Positions 24,591 through 32,013 of a DNA stretch of 64,000 nucleotides are shown in pieces. Both the position numbers and the translations under genes were made by a program. The notes under the pieces were generated by a model that saw nothing but the letters and a program-made list of their open reading frames with translations, did no database searches and had not been told where the DNA came from. How positions within the stretch are numbered: position 1 is the first letter of the stretch; each line of letters opens with the position of its first letter. Origin of the DNA: DYGX01 sp035325905 (GTDB taxonomy: Bacteria > Chloroflexota > Anaerolineae > Aggregatilineales > Aggregatilineaceae); assembly GCA_035325905.1 (NCBI GenBank), contig DAOKYY010000009.1, positions 6,739 to 70,738 on the forward strand. The letters run 5' to 3'.

Positions 24591-24649
24591 TCAGCGCAGA
24601 TTGGCCGGTCAGCGTGACGCCCAACCGCACACTCAGGAGCGAGTGATCT

Positions 24650-26161
24650 ATGCGCGTGCTCTTTATCTCGGCCGAGATGGCCCCGTTCGCCAAGACCGGC
24701 GGGCTGGGGGACGTGGTCGGCAGCCTGCCGGCGGTCCTGCGCGCCAAAGGCGTGGATGCGCGCGTGCTGATCCCGCTGCACGGCCCGATTCGGGCCACGT
24801 TTGGCGACCGCCTGGAGCGCCTGTTCTCCTTCACGTTCTCGCGCCGCGCCGGAACTGCGGACATCCACATCTACACCACCGAGCAGGACGGCGTGCCGGT
24901 CTACTTCATGGAGAGCTGGCCGTTCTTTGGAGAGGGCGACAGCGTCTACACCGACATCGACTGGGACCGCGAGCGGTTCGTCTTCTTCGGGCAGGCGGCG
25001 CTGGCGGTCGCTTGGGAGCTGGGGCAGGGCCATCACGGCGGCGCGCCGTGGAGGCCGGACGTGCTCCACGCGCACGACTGGCACACCGCGCTCGTCCCGT
25101 TTCTGCTGCACGAGGCGCGCTACCAGCCGGGTTGGGAAGGCGTCGCCAGCGTGCTGACGATCCACAACATGGCCTATCAGGGGTGGGACGCGGGCGGTTA
25201 TTTGTGGATGGCGGGCGTGCCGGGCCGCCACAACCCGCACCTGGTCTACCAGAACAAGACCGATAACCTGCTCGGCATCGGGCTGGCCTACGCCGACAAG
25301 CTCAACACCGTCAGCCCGCGCCACGCCATCGAGCTGCACTATCCGCGCTTTGGAGAAGGGCTGGAGGGGCTGGTCTGGGTGCGCGACGGCGATTTCGCCG
25401 GCATCCTGAACGGGCTGGATATGCAGCGCAACAACCCGGCCACCGACCGCGCGCTGCCTTTTCCCTTTGACTGGCATACCTTCCGCACGCGGCGGATCGA
25501 GAACAAGCGCGCGCTGCAACGCGAGTTCGGGCTGGAGCAGGTGGACGACGCGCCGATTATCGCGATCGTCAGCCGGCTGGTCGAGCAGAAGGGGATGGAT
25601 TTCGCCGCCGAGGGGCTGCGCTGGGTTCTGGCCGAGACGAACGCGCAGTTGATCGTGCTTGGCACCGGCAAAGCCGAGATCGAGCAGGAGATGCGCCAGC
25701 TGGAGTGGGACTTCGGCTGGAAGGCGAAGGCGTACATCGGCTACAACGCCGGCCTCGCCCAGCGGATCTACGGCGGCGCGGATATGCTGCTGGTGCCCAG
25801 CCGCTACGAGCCGTGCGGCCTGACGCAGATGCTCGCCATGCGCTACGGCGCGCTGCCGGTCGTGCGCGAGACGGGCGGGCTGGCCGATACGGTCGCCAAC
25901 TACGACGACGGCCCTGCCGACCGGGGCACCGGTTTCGTTTTTCTGTGGGAGGAGCCGGAAGCCGTGCGCCACACGCTGCGCTGGGCGATCGACACCTACC
26001 GCCATCGCCGCCCGGCCTGGGAGCGGATGCAGGAGCGCGCCATGCGCACCGACTGGAGCTGGGACCGGCCGGTGCAGCAGTACATCGCGCTGTACGAGCA
26101 GGCGCTGCGCAAAGCTGGGCGCGGCGATGTGGGCCTGACCGAGCTGGCGCGGGCGCACTGA
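24650..26161 (+). CDS. glgA: Glycogen synthase (ADP-glucose type, GT5)
   Basis: 503 residues, normal for bacterial GlgA. It begins with FISAEMAPFAKTGGLGDVVG, the substrate-binding KTGGL motif, and continues with HAHDWHTALVPF, TIHNMAYQGW, GILNGLD, IVSRLVEQKGMD and SRYEPCGLTQMLAMRYGALP plus ETGGLADTV near the C-terminus. All GT5 signatures are intact. It transfers glucose from ADP-glucose to the non-reducing ends of glycogen. ATG 24650 follows CAGGAGC. Its gene product would extend chains that the GH57 enzyme at 21489 branches. Confidence 0.97.
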   Translation: MRVLFISAEMAPFAKTGGLGDVVGSLPAVLRAKGVDARVLIPLHGPIRATFGDRLERLFSFTFSRRAGTADIHIYTTEQDGVPVYFMESWPFFGEGDSVYTDIDWDRERFVFFGQAALAVAWELGQGHHGGAPWRPDVLHAHDWHTALVPFLLHEARYQPGWEGVASVLTIHNMAYQGWDAGGYLWMAGVPGRHNPHLVYQNKTDNLLGIGLAYADKLNTVSPRHAIELHYPRFGEGLEGLVWVRDGDFAGILNGLDMQRNNPATDRALPFPFDWHTFRTRRIENKRALQREFGLEQVDDAPIIAIVSRLVEQKGMDFAAEGLRWVLAETNAQLIVLGTGKAEIEQEMRQLEWDFGWKAKAYIGYNAGLAQRIYGGADMLLVPSRYEPCGLTQMLAMRYGALPVVRETGGLADTVANYDDGPADRGTGFVFLWEEPEAVRHTLRWAIDTYRHRRPAWERMQERAMRTDWSWDRPVQQYIALYEQALRKAGRGDVGLTELARAH

Positions 26162-26413
26162 GAGCATAGCGGTTAGCGATTAGCCGTTGGCGGTGAGCCA
26201 AGACCTAAGAGCTAGGCGGCCGGTTGGAACGAGCTGGCGGTGCGGAGGGCGCCGGTTTACCTCACTCTTAAATCTCCTCTTCGCTAGCAGCGAGGGGACT
26301 TCGCACCAGGTCCGCCGCTTTTCTCGCATCTCCATGTTGGAGAAGGGACGAGGGTGAGGTAAGCTCTTAGCTAACCACTAACGGCTAACCGCTGGTCGCT
26401 CAGAAGGGCACGT
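26162..26413. repeat. Nested palindromic intergenic element (copy a)
   Basis: Starts at the glgA stop. Three nested perfect arm pairs are visible: AGCGGTTAGC (26168-26177) with GCTAACCGCT (26384-26393); CTAAGAGCT (26205-26213) with AGCTCTTAG (26362-26370); TTACCTCAC (26257-26265) with GTGAGGTAA (26354-26362). Outer and inner words recur in the element at 55984-56243. No coding potential. Confidence 0.7.
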
Positions 26414-26935
26414 ATGGTTGAGATCAAGCGCAAGAACCCCGAATACGCAGTCGAGTTCGTGACCGCGCTGCCGCTGCAAGAGTGCTTCGACCGGCTGGAG
26501 CGTGACCCGGTCGCGCTCAATCATGGGCTGCGCGGGGCGCTGGCGCCGCTGCGCCAGGAAGTCATCCTGGCCGAGAACCGGACCTTTATCATCGAGCGGC
26601 ACTTCGCTGGGGCGCTGCACCCGATCCGCTTCGTGGGCAGCCTCGACCCGGACGACTCCGGCGGGACGTGGGTGCACGGCGGCATCACGCACGACACCGA
26701 GAACCAGGTCTTGCTCGAAGGGCTGGTGGTGTTCGTCGTGTTCTTCTTGCTGTCGGTCGCGTTCTTTGTGGCGCTCAAGACGCGCGGCCTGATCCTGGTC
26801 GGGCCGGTGTTTCTGTTCGTGCTGGCGCTGTTTTCGATCCGCTGGCGCGCGCTCCACGCCGCTACGCTCGACCTGGCGCGCTGGGTCCGGCGCCGCCTGT
26901 ATCTGACGCGCGAGCAGGTCCGGCGGCCTGGCTGA
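26414..26935 (+). CDS. Hypothetical protein with two membrane helices
   Basis: 173 residues, family not recognised. A soluble N-terminal part of about 95 residues (EYAVEFVTALPLQECFDRLE, a START/polyketide-cyclase-like opening) includes an ENRTFIIERHF strand pattern. Two adjacent membrane helices (LEGLVVFVVFFLLSVAFFVAL and LILVGPVFLFVLALFSIRW) follow, then a basic C-terminus. The layout suggests a small cytoplasmic domain tethered to the membrane. It lies between glgA and glgC on the same strand, but the palindromic element separates it from glgA and glgC has its own promoter. Confidence 0.65.
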   Translation: MVEIKRKNPEYAVEFVTALPLQECFDRLERDPVALNHGLRGALAPLRQEVILAENRTFIIERHFAGALHPIRFVGSLDPDDSGGTWVHGGITHDTENQVLLEGLVVFVVFFLLSVAFFVALKTRGLILVGPVFLFVLALFSIRWRALHAATLDLARWVRRRLYLTREQVRRPG

Positions 26936-26965
26936 GCGCGCGGCGTGCGCAAACACCCGCGAATT

Positions 26966-26974
26966 TGCTATACT
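26966..26974 (+). promoter_or_regulatory. Extended -10 promoter of glgC
   Basis: TGC-TATACT (26966-26974), an extended -10; no good -35. Transcription from near 26981 gives a glgC leader of about 190 bases. Confidence 0.5.
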
Positions 26975-27096
26975 GGAAACACAGGCAGCGGCGCGGGCGT
27001 GTCTCAACAGGACAGGCCGGGCGCAGGGCTGCGCTGCCTGCGCCGGGTGAGTCCGGTCCTGACTTCCGGCGCGGCTTCCGGGGGATCGCTGCGCCG

Positions 27097-27124
27097 CGCA
27101 CCACTTGGGTTGATTGCGTTTTTT
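27097..27124 (+). promoter_or_regulatory. Candidate transcription attenuator in glgC leader
   Basis: CGCA-CCAC (27097-27104), TTGG loop, GTTG-AT-TGCG (27109-27118), then six Ts (27119-27124), 47 bases before the glgC ATG. The stem is short and has one mismatch and a bulge. An upstream GGCGCAGG/CCTGCGCC hairpin (about 27020-27046) could compete. Confidence 0.3.
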
Positions 27125-27171
27125 CGGGTGTGCCAATCGCCGCGCAACAGCTTGTCGAGGAGCGAACCTAC

Positions 27172-28437
27172 ATGCGCACAAAAGCCATCATCCTGGCCGG
27201 GGGTGAGGGAAGCCGGTTGGGTGTTCTGACCGCCAAGCGGGCCAAGCCGGCGGTGCCTTTCGCCGGAAAATATCGCATTATCGACTTTGCGCTGAGCAAC
27301 TGCGTGAACTCCGGCATTTTCGACGTGCTGGTCCTCACGCAGTACCGGCCGCACAGCCTGAACGAGCACATCGGCCTGGGGCGCCCCTGGGACCTGGACC
27401 GGACGTTTACCGGCGGCGTGCAGATTCTCCAGCCCTACCAGGGGCGGTATGATACCGACTGGTACGCTGGCACTGCCGACGCGGTGACGCAAAACCTGAA
27501 TTTTGTGCGACGCAACCGGCCCAAGAACTTACTGATTCTTTCCGGCGATCATATTTACCAGATGGAATACGATATGCTGATCCGCTACCACGAGGACCAG
27601 GAAGCCGACGCGACGGTGTGCGTGATCCGCGTGCCGCTTGACGAGGCGTCGCGCTACGGGATCATGGAAGTGGACAGCCGCAACCAGATCGTCGATTTTG
27701 TCGAGAAGCCGGAGGTCCCCCCCGGCGATCTGGCGAATATGGGCGTCTACGTCTTCAAGGCCGATGTGCTGGAAGATCTGCTGCGAGAAGATGCGGCCCG
27801 CTCGGATTCGCGCCACGACTTCGGCTACAACATCATCCCGCGCATGATGGAACTGGGGATGAAGGTCATGGCCTATCCCTTCGGCGGCTACTGGATCGAC
27901 GTGGGGACGATCGACGCCTACTGGGAATCCCACATGGACCTGCTCGCCACGCCGCCCTCGCTGGACCTGAACGATCGCTCGTGGGTCATTCACACCCGCA
28001 GCGAGGAGCGCCCGCCGGTCAAGATCGAGCAGGGCGCGATCGTCGAGGACAGCATGATCACCGACGGCTCGATCATCTGCGCCGGAGCGCGGGTCGTGCG
28101 CAGCGTGCTGTCGCCGGGCGTCTACGTCGGGCCGGGCGCGTATGTCTTCGAGAGCGTGATCCTGACGGATAGCTACATCGAGAGAGACGCGGTCGTCGAG
28201 CGCGCCGTGATCGACAAGGGGGTCGTGGTGGGGCAGGGCGCACGGATCGGCGAGCGCGGCGAGCTGGGCGAGTTCGGCATTGCCTGCGTCGGCAAGAACA
28301 CGACCGTCCCCGCGCGCTTTACCCTGCGGCACAGCGCCTATCTCGGCTCGGACCTGGTGGCGGATGACATCATCGAGCAGTACCCGGACGGCGTGATCCC
28401 CGCCGGGGCGCGCGTCGGGTTCAAGATGCGGAAGTAG
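27172..28437 (+). CDS. glgC: Glucose-1-phosphate adenylyltransferase (ADP-glucose pyrophosphorylase)
   Basis: 421 residues, standard length. It begins AIILAGGEGSRLGVLTAKRA, then KPAVPFAGKYRIIDFALSNC and NSGIFDVLVLTQYRPHSLNE, the nucleotide and PPi-binding signatures. Later motifs are WYAGTADAV, LSGDHIYQMEY, GIMEVD and FVEKP (glucose-1-P site), YWIDVGTIDAYWESHMDLL. The last 130 residues form left-handed beta-helix hexapeptide repeats. Canonical GGxGTRLxPLT reads GGEGSRLGVLT, a small change. It makes ADP-glucose, the committed step of glycogen synthesis. ATG 27172 follows GAGGAG; upstream open frame is leader. Confidence 0.97.
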   Translation: MRTKAIILAGGEGSRLGVLTAKRAKPAVPFAGKYRIIDFALSNCVNSGIFDVLVLTQYRPHSLNEHIGLGRPWDLDRTFTGGVQILQPYQGRYDTDWYAGTADAVTQNLNFVRRNRPKNLLILSGDHIYQMEYDMLIRYHEDQEADATVCVIRVPLDEASRYGIMEVDSRNQIVDFVEKPEVPPGDLANMGVYVFKADVLEDLLREDAARSDSRHDFGYNIIPRMMELGMKVMAYPFGGYWIDVGTIDAYWESHMDLLATPPSLDLNDRSWVIHTRSEERPPVKIEQGAIVEDSMITDGSIICAGARVVRSVLSPGVYVGPGAYVFESVILTDSYIERDAVVERAVIDKGVVVGQGARIGERGELGEFGIACVGKNTTVPARFTLRHSAYLGSDLVADDIIEQYPDGVIPAGARVGFKMRK

Positions 28438-28566
28438 CGGAAAAGTAGCGAAGAGAAGCGAAGAACAGCAATTTACAGCAAGCAACAGCTATAAGCAGCC
28501 GGGGCTGTCAAGATGTTTCCGGCTGCTTTTTGCTGTCTTTGGTGATGTTCGCGGTCTTTGGCTGCT
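28438..28566. repeat. Palindromic intergenic element (copy b)
   Basis: Immediately after the glgC stop: GTAGCGAAGAG (28445-28455) and AGCGAAGAACAGCA (28457-28470), words also found at 63809-63819 and 63841-63854 after pfkA. The right part has TGCTGTCTTT (28531-28540), as in copies c and d. Confidence 0.65.
28485..28536 (+). terminator. Terminator hairpin of glgC within palindromic element (copy b)
   Basis: AGCAGCCGG (28494-28502) pairs with CCGGCTGCT (28519-28527), followed by TTTT; an outer ACAGC/GCTGT pair (28485-28489, 28532-28536) encloses a U-rich internal loop. Lies between convergent glgC and the gene at 28567. Confidence 0.62.
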
Positions 28567-29157
28567 TTATGTTAGGGGCCGGATCTGGTGGAAGACGACT
28601 TCGGCTGCGCTGCGCTCGGCGTTCGATTCTTCGAAGACGATCTCGACCGGCGCGGACAGGTAGCGCCCGGCCGCCATCAACTGCACCCAGACCCGGCGGT
28701 TGACCTGGCCTTCCAGCGTCAGCGCCCAGCGTCCCGGCCCCAGCCCGACCAGCTCGCCGGTTTCGAGCGTCCGGGCTGGTGTGTAGTCTCCCCACACCGT
28801 CACGCTGTAGCGGTCAACCGGCTCGCCCGCCTCGTCCAGCACCAGACCGTGCACGACCTGGCTGGCCGGAAGCTCGGCGCGGCTGTAGCGCGGGCCGGGC
28901 GGCTCTGCCGCGAACGGGTACTCGCCCGGCTGGACGGTCGGCGCGGGGGTGGGCGGCGTGGCGTGCGCGGCGACGGTGTTCTGCGCCGCGCTGAAGACGG
29001 CCGTCAGGGTGGCGGCGAACGATTCTTCGCGCTCGCCCTCCCGCTCGGACGTGATGATCGCCAGGACAACCGCGCCGGTCAGCGTCGTAAAGAGCAGCAG
29101 AACCGCGATCGTGAGCGAGGTCTTGTAGGTGCGGGTGACGAGCCGGTCCGGTTCCAT
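28567..29157 (-). CDS. Hypothetical membrane-anchored extracytoplasmic protein
   Basis: 196 residues, no recognised family name. An N-terminal helix (TSLTIAVLLLFTTLTGAVVLAI) is followed by a Thr/Pro spacer (HATPPTPAPTVQPGEYPF). A C-terminal beta domain of about 90 residues (VVHGLVLDEAGEPVDRYSVT, WALTLEGQVNRRVWVQLMA) looks like a carboxypeptidase-regulatory or Ig-like fold. Expected outside the cell, tethered to the membrane. Its ATG lies six bases after the debranching gene stop, so both are probably co-transcribed; why a cytosolic glycogen enzyme is paired with it is unclear. Confidence 0.65.
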   Translation of the reverse strand: MEPDRLVTRTYKTSLTIAVLLLFTTLTGAVVLAIITSEREGEREESFAATLTAVFSAAQNTVAAHATPPTPAPTVQPGEYPFAAEPPGPRYSRAELPASQVVHGLVLDEAGEPVDRYSVTVWGDYTPARTLETGELVGLGPGRWALTLEGQVNRRVWVQLMAAGRYLSAPVEIVFEESNAERSAAEVVFHQIRPLT

Positions 29158-29162
29158 CGGGA

Positions 29163-31250
29163 TCAGCGGGACGGGGTGGACGGCGCGGCGGACGAAGCCT
29201 CGGCCTGCGCCTGCTCGTTTGTCGAGCTATCGAGCGCGCGCCACGCGCGCAGCGCCTCGGCCACGCTCCACGCCTGCGCGATGCACCCGCGCGGGGTGTG
29301 CGGCGGGTCGCCGTCGAAAATCTCGCTGATCGTTCCCAGGCCGTGATCGCTGAGGTGATCGACCAGCGGGCGCAAAAAGCTGAGGGCGGTCGTCCGGTCG
29401 CCAAACGCGCGGAAGTGCGCGGTCACGAACGCGCCCAGCAGCCAGGCCCAGGCGGTGCCCTGGTGGTAGGCCGTGTCGCGCTGAAGCTGGTCGCCCGTGT
29501 AATGCCCGTGATAGACCGTTTCATCCGGCGCGAGGGTGCGCAGCCCGCACGACACCGCCAGCTCGCGCGCGCAGATCGTGACCACGGCCCTGGCGCGCTC
29601 GCCCTCGAGCAACGGGAAGGGTAGCGCGACCGCGAAAATCTGGTTCGGACGCAGAGTCGGGTCGTCGCCGTCCGGGCCGTCGATGACATCGAACAGGTAG
29701 CCACCGTTGTACCAGAAGCGCGCGTTAAAGCTGGCGTGAACCTGGCCGGCCAGCTCGTCGTAGCGCGCGGCGTCGGCGCTGCGGCCCAGCGCGCGCGCCA
29801 GCTCGCCCAGGACGCGCAGCGCGCCATACCACAGCGCGTTAATTTCGACCGGCTTGCCGATGCGCGGCGTGGCGACCCAGCCATCGGCTTTGATGTCCAT
29901 CCAGGTGAGCTGCGTGCCCGGCTCGCCAGCGAACAGCAGACCATCAGCTGGGTCGCGCACGATGTTGTAGCGGGTGCCGCGCTCGTGCCAGGCGATGATC
30001 TCGGCCAGCACGTCGTACAGCTCTGGCAGCGCGGGGTGATCGGCTCCGGCGGCCTGGACCCAGGCGTAGACCGCCTGGAAGTACCACAGCGTCGCGTCGG
30101 CGGTGTTGTATTCCGGCTCGCTCGCGTCGTCGGTGAAGCGATTGGGGAGCATCCCCCGGTCCACATGGCGGGCGTAGGTCCGCAGGATCGAGGCGGCGTC
30201 GTCCAGGCGGCCGGTCGCCAGCGCCAGCCCCGGCAGCGCGATCATCGTGTCACGACCCCAGTCCGAGAACCACGGATACCCGGCCAGAATGCTCTTGCCT
30301 GTCTCGCCATTGATTGGGCGGGTGACAATGAACTGATCCGCCGCCAGCACCAGCTGCTCGACCCACGCGGGCGCGTCGGGCGGCAGCGCGGCCTGCGCAA
30401 TCAGCGCGCGCTGGCGGGCCTGCTCGGCGCGCAGCGCCTCGTCCCAGGGCGCCGGGTCGGCGTCCTCGGTCGTGATCGCCAGCGCCAGCGTCTCGCCCAG
30501 CTCCAGTCCGGTCGTGATTGTGGCGGCGGCGAACAAATCTTCCTGGTCGTCTTCGCCGCGCGCTTTTTCCGCCGAGAGGTGGAAGTTCCACCACCACTCG
30601 GTTTCTTCGAAGATCGTGCCGCGATTGATCGCGATCCGGTAGGGGCGCGTCTCCGCCCCGTTGCTCTTGCTATCGCTCTTGCCATTGCTCTTAGGCTTGG
30701 CGGTGATGATCAGGGCGTGCCCGTCCGGCCAGGGCGGGGCATCGGCGCGCTGCACGTCGATGGCGAATCCGCCGCGCGTCAGGTGATGGTGATCGCGGTA
30801 GGTGCACAGCGGCCGGGTGACGAGGCGCACGTTGGCGCAGCCGCGCCGGTAGGTGTAGGTGACATAGGTTGTGTTGCGGCCGTGCGCCATCCAGACGCGC
30901 TGCTCGATCTGCACGTCGCCCAGCGCCCAGGTGAAGACCGGGATCGCGCCGTCCAGCTCGAAGTGTTCCAGGTGGCGGTAGCCGTCCGGCAAGACGACCC
31001 CGGCGGCCCATTCGTGTGTGACGAGCGGGAAGCGCCGCCCGTTAATCTCGATCCAGGTGTCGAGGTTGGCGACCGTGACCGTGCGGCGTGTCGGCGGCTG
31101 AAGCGAAGCGGTCAGCAGGCTGTGATAGCGGCGGGTGCGCGCTCCGGCGAGCGATCCCATCGCGTAGCCGCCGATGCCATTCGTGACCAGCCACTCCCGG
31201 CGCAGCGCCGCTTCGAGGCTGCCGGTAATCTCGCGACCAAACCGGATCAT
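29163..31250 (-). CDS. Glycogen debranching enzyme (GH133 amylo-alpha-1,6-glucosidase type)
   Basis: 695 residues. The N-terminal domain begins WLVTNGIGGYAMGSLAGART then RRYHSLL, the GDE_N signature. The C-terminal (alpha/alpha)6 domain has SILAGYPWFSDWGRDTMIAL, MLPNRFTDD, EYNTADATLWYF, IKADGWVATPRIGKPVEINA with LWY, and AYHQGTAWAWLLG, all typical of archaeal-type debranching enzymes. It removes alpha-1,6 branches from glycogen. Near residue 180 is a low-complexity KSNGKSDSKSNG insert built from short tandem units. A Ser/Ala/Pro-rich tail ends the protein. Convergent with glgC, divergent from nothing; the CBM48 gene lies upstream on the same strand. Confidence 0.92.
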   Translation of the reverse strand: MIRFGREITGSLEAALRREWLVTNGIGGYAMGSLAGARTRRYHSLLTASLQPPTRRTVTVANLDTWIEINGRRFPLVTHEWAAGVVLPDGYRHLEHFELDGAIPVFTWALGDVQIEQRVWMAHGRNTTYVTYTYRRGCANVRLVTRPLCTYRDHHHLTRGGFAIDVQRADAPPWPDGHALIITAKPKSNGKSDSKSNGAETRPYRIAINRGTIFEETEWWWNFHLSAEKARGEDDQEDLFAAATITTGLELGETLALAITTEDADPAPWDEALRAEQARQRALIAQAALPPDAPAWVEQLVLAADQFIVTRPINGETGKSILAGYPWFSDWGRDTMIALPGLALATGRLDDAASILRTYARHVDRGMLPNRFTDDASEPEYNTADATLWYFQAVYAWVQAAGADHPALPELYDVLAEIIAWHERGTRYNIVRDPADGLLFAGEPGTQLTWMDIKADGWVATPRIGKPVEINALWYGALRVLGELARALGRSADAARYDELAGQVHASFNARFWYNGGYLFDVIDGPDGDDPTLRPNQIFAVALPFPLLEGERARAVVTICARELAVSCGLRTLAPDETVYHGHYTGDQLQRDTAYHQGTAWAWLLGAFVTAHFRAFGDRTTALSFLRPLVDHLSDHGLGTISEIFDGDPPHTPRGCIAQAWSVAEALRAWRALDSSTNEQAQAEASSAAPSTPSR

Positions 31251-31311
31251 GTCTTCCGTTCTCTAGTTCTCCGCTTCAGCGGTTGTCTGGGCGACGGTGG
31301 TGCGCGCAAAC

Positions 31312-31355
31312 GCCCGCCCGCACGAACCGTCCTCAGGCCGGTTGCACGGGCGGGC
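31312..31355. other. Strong GC-rich hairpin between CBM48 and debranching genes
   Basis: GCCCGCCCG (31312-31320) pairs with CGGGCGGGC (31347-31355); inside it AACCG (31325-31329) pairs with CGGTT (31339-31343). No T-run on either side. It may terminate, or stabilise, the CBM48 transcript before the debranching gene. Confidence 0.4.
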
Positions 31356-31421
31356 CGTCAAAAGTCTGCTGTGGAGCGGCATGGCTCCTCTCGGGCGCAG
31401 CCTGCGACGAACCGCTGCCGT

Positions 31422-31730
31422 CTACTGCGGGTGCGTGCTGACGACCGAGTTGTCGCCGCTAAAAGGATTCGGCTCGTAGCGATCGGCGTCCCAATCGTTG
31501 TGCCACTGGTCGCCATTAACCAGGTAGCGGAACTTGTAATCGCGCCCAGGCTCCAGCTCCAGCGTGACCTTGAACGTGCCGTTCTTGAGCTTGGTCATGG
31601 GTGTCGCAGATTCGTCCCAGTTGTTGAAATCGCCGACGAGGTAGGCGCTGGACGCCTCGGCAGCGATGGCCGAGGGCAGGACGAAGTCAACCTTTACCGT
31701 ACCGCGCTTGAGATATTGCTTCTTGAGCAT
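31422..31730 (-). CDS. Free-standing CBM48/AMPK-type glycogen-binding protein
   Basis: 102 residues that are all one carbohydrate-binding module: KVDFVLPSAIAAEASSAYLV, GDFNNWD (the classic GDFN-W sugar contact), LKNGTFKVTLELEPGRDYKF, RYLVNGDQWHNDWDADRYEP and NPFSGDNSVV. This is the isoamylase early-set/AMPK-beta fold, normally fused to branching enzymes or kinases. Here it stands alone with no signal peptide, next to the debranching gene. It probably binds glycogen and may recruit enzymes to the granule; that role is inference. It has its own promoter. Confidence 0.9.
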   Translation of the reverse strand: MLKKQYLKRGTVKVDFVLPSAIAAEASSAYLVGDFNNWDESATPMTKLKNGTFKVTLELEPGRDYKFRYLVNGDQWHNDWDADRYEPNPFSGDNSVVSTHPQ

Positions 31731-31771
31731 AGTCGCTGCGTCTCCTTTTCCAGACGAAGCCAGCGCCTCAT

Positions 31772-31800
31772 ATTTTACCAGGTTCTACTGGCCCTGCCAG
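31772..31800 (-). promoter_or_regulatory. Promoter of CBM48 gene with direct repeats
   Basis: Minus strand: CTGGCA (31800-31795), 17-base spacer, TAAAAT (31777-31772). The spacer and -35 contain two near-identical words on the plus strand, CCAGGTTCTACT (31778-31789) and CCAGGGTTCTAGT (31797-31809), a possible operator. Confidence 0.52.
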
Positions 31801-31965
31801 GGTTCTAGTGCCTTGTTATTACACGCGAGGCCCGGCTGCGTCTGCTTCCCGATACATTGCGCGTTCATTTAGAGCATACTCTGGGCGGGCGGCTTCTGAC
31901 CACACCAATTTCGCGGGGAAAGCCGCGCGTCACTGCCAGGCGCGGCTGCCCTGGCGCCGCCCCGT

Positions 31966-31994
31966 TTGCCCTTTAAGACGCTCCGCACTACACT
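31966..31994 (+). promoter_or_regulatory. Promoter of AddAB operon
   Basis: TTGCCC (31966-31971), 17-base spacer, TACACT (31989-31994). The predicted start is close to GGGAGG (32003-32008), so the leader is only about 13 bases. Confidence 0.55.
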
Positions 31995-32013
31995 GGCGCG
32001 CTGGGAGGTCCGT

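Noticed and set aside
26162..26413. Possible insertion sequence or gene fragment after glgA
   Set aside because: No transposase frame or target duplication; the region is explained by the nested palindromic element.
30660..30700. Tandem repeat encoding KSNGKSDSKSNG as a possible phase-variable tract
   Set aside because: The units are in-frame multiples of three and only a few copies long, so length change would not switch the gene off.
29736..31808. 690-codon plus-strand frame opposite the debranching enzyme and CBM48 genes
   Set aside because: Antisense shadow: Arg/Val-rich, no recognisable motif, no ribosome-binding site, while the minus strand has clear enzyme motifs.
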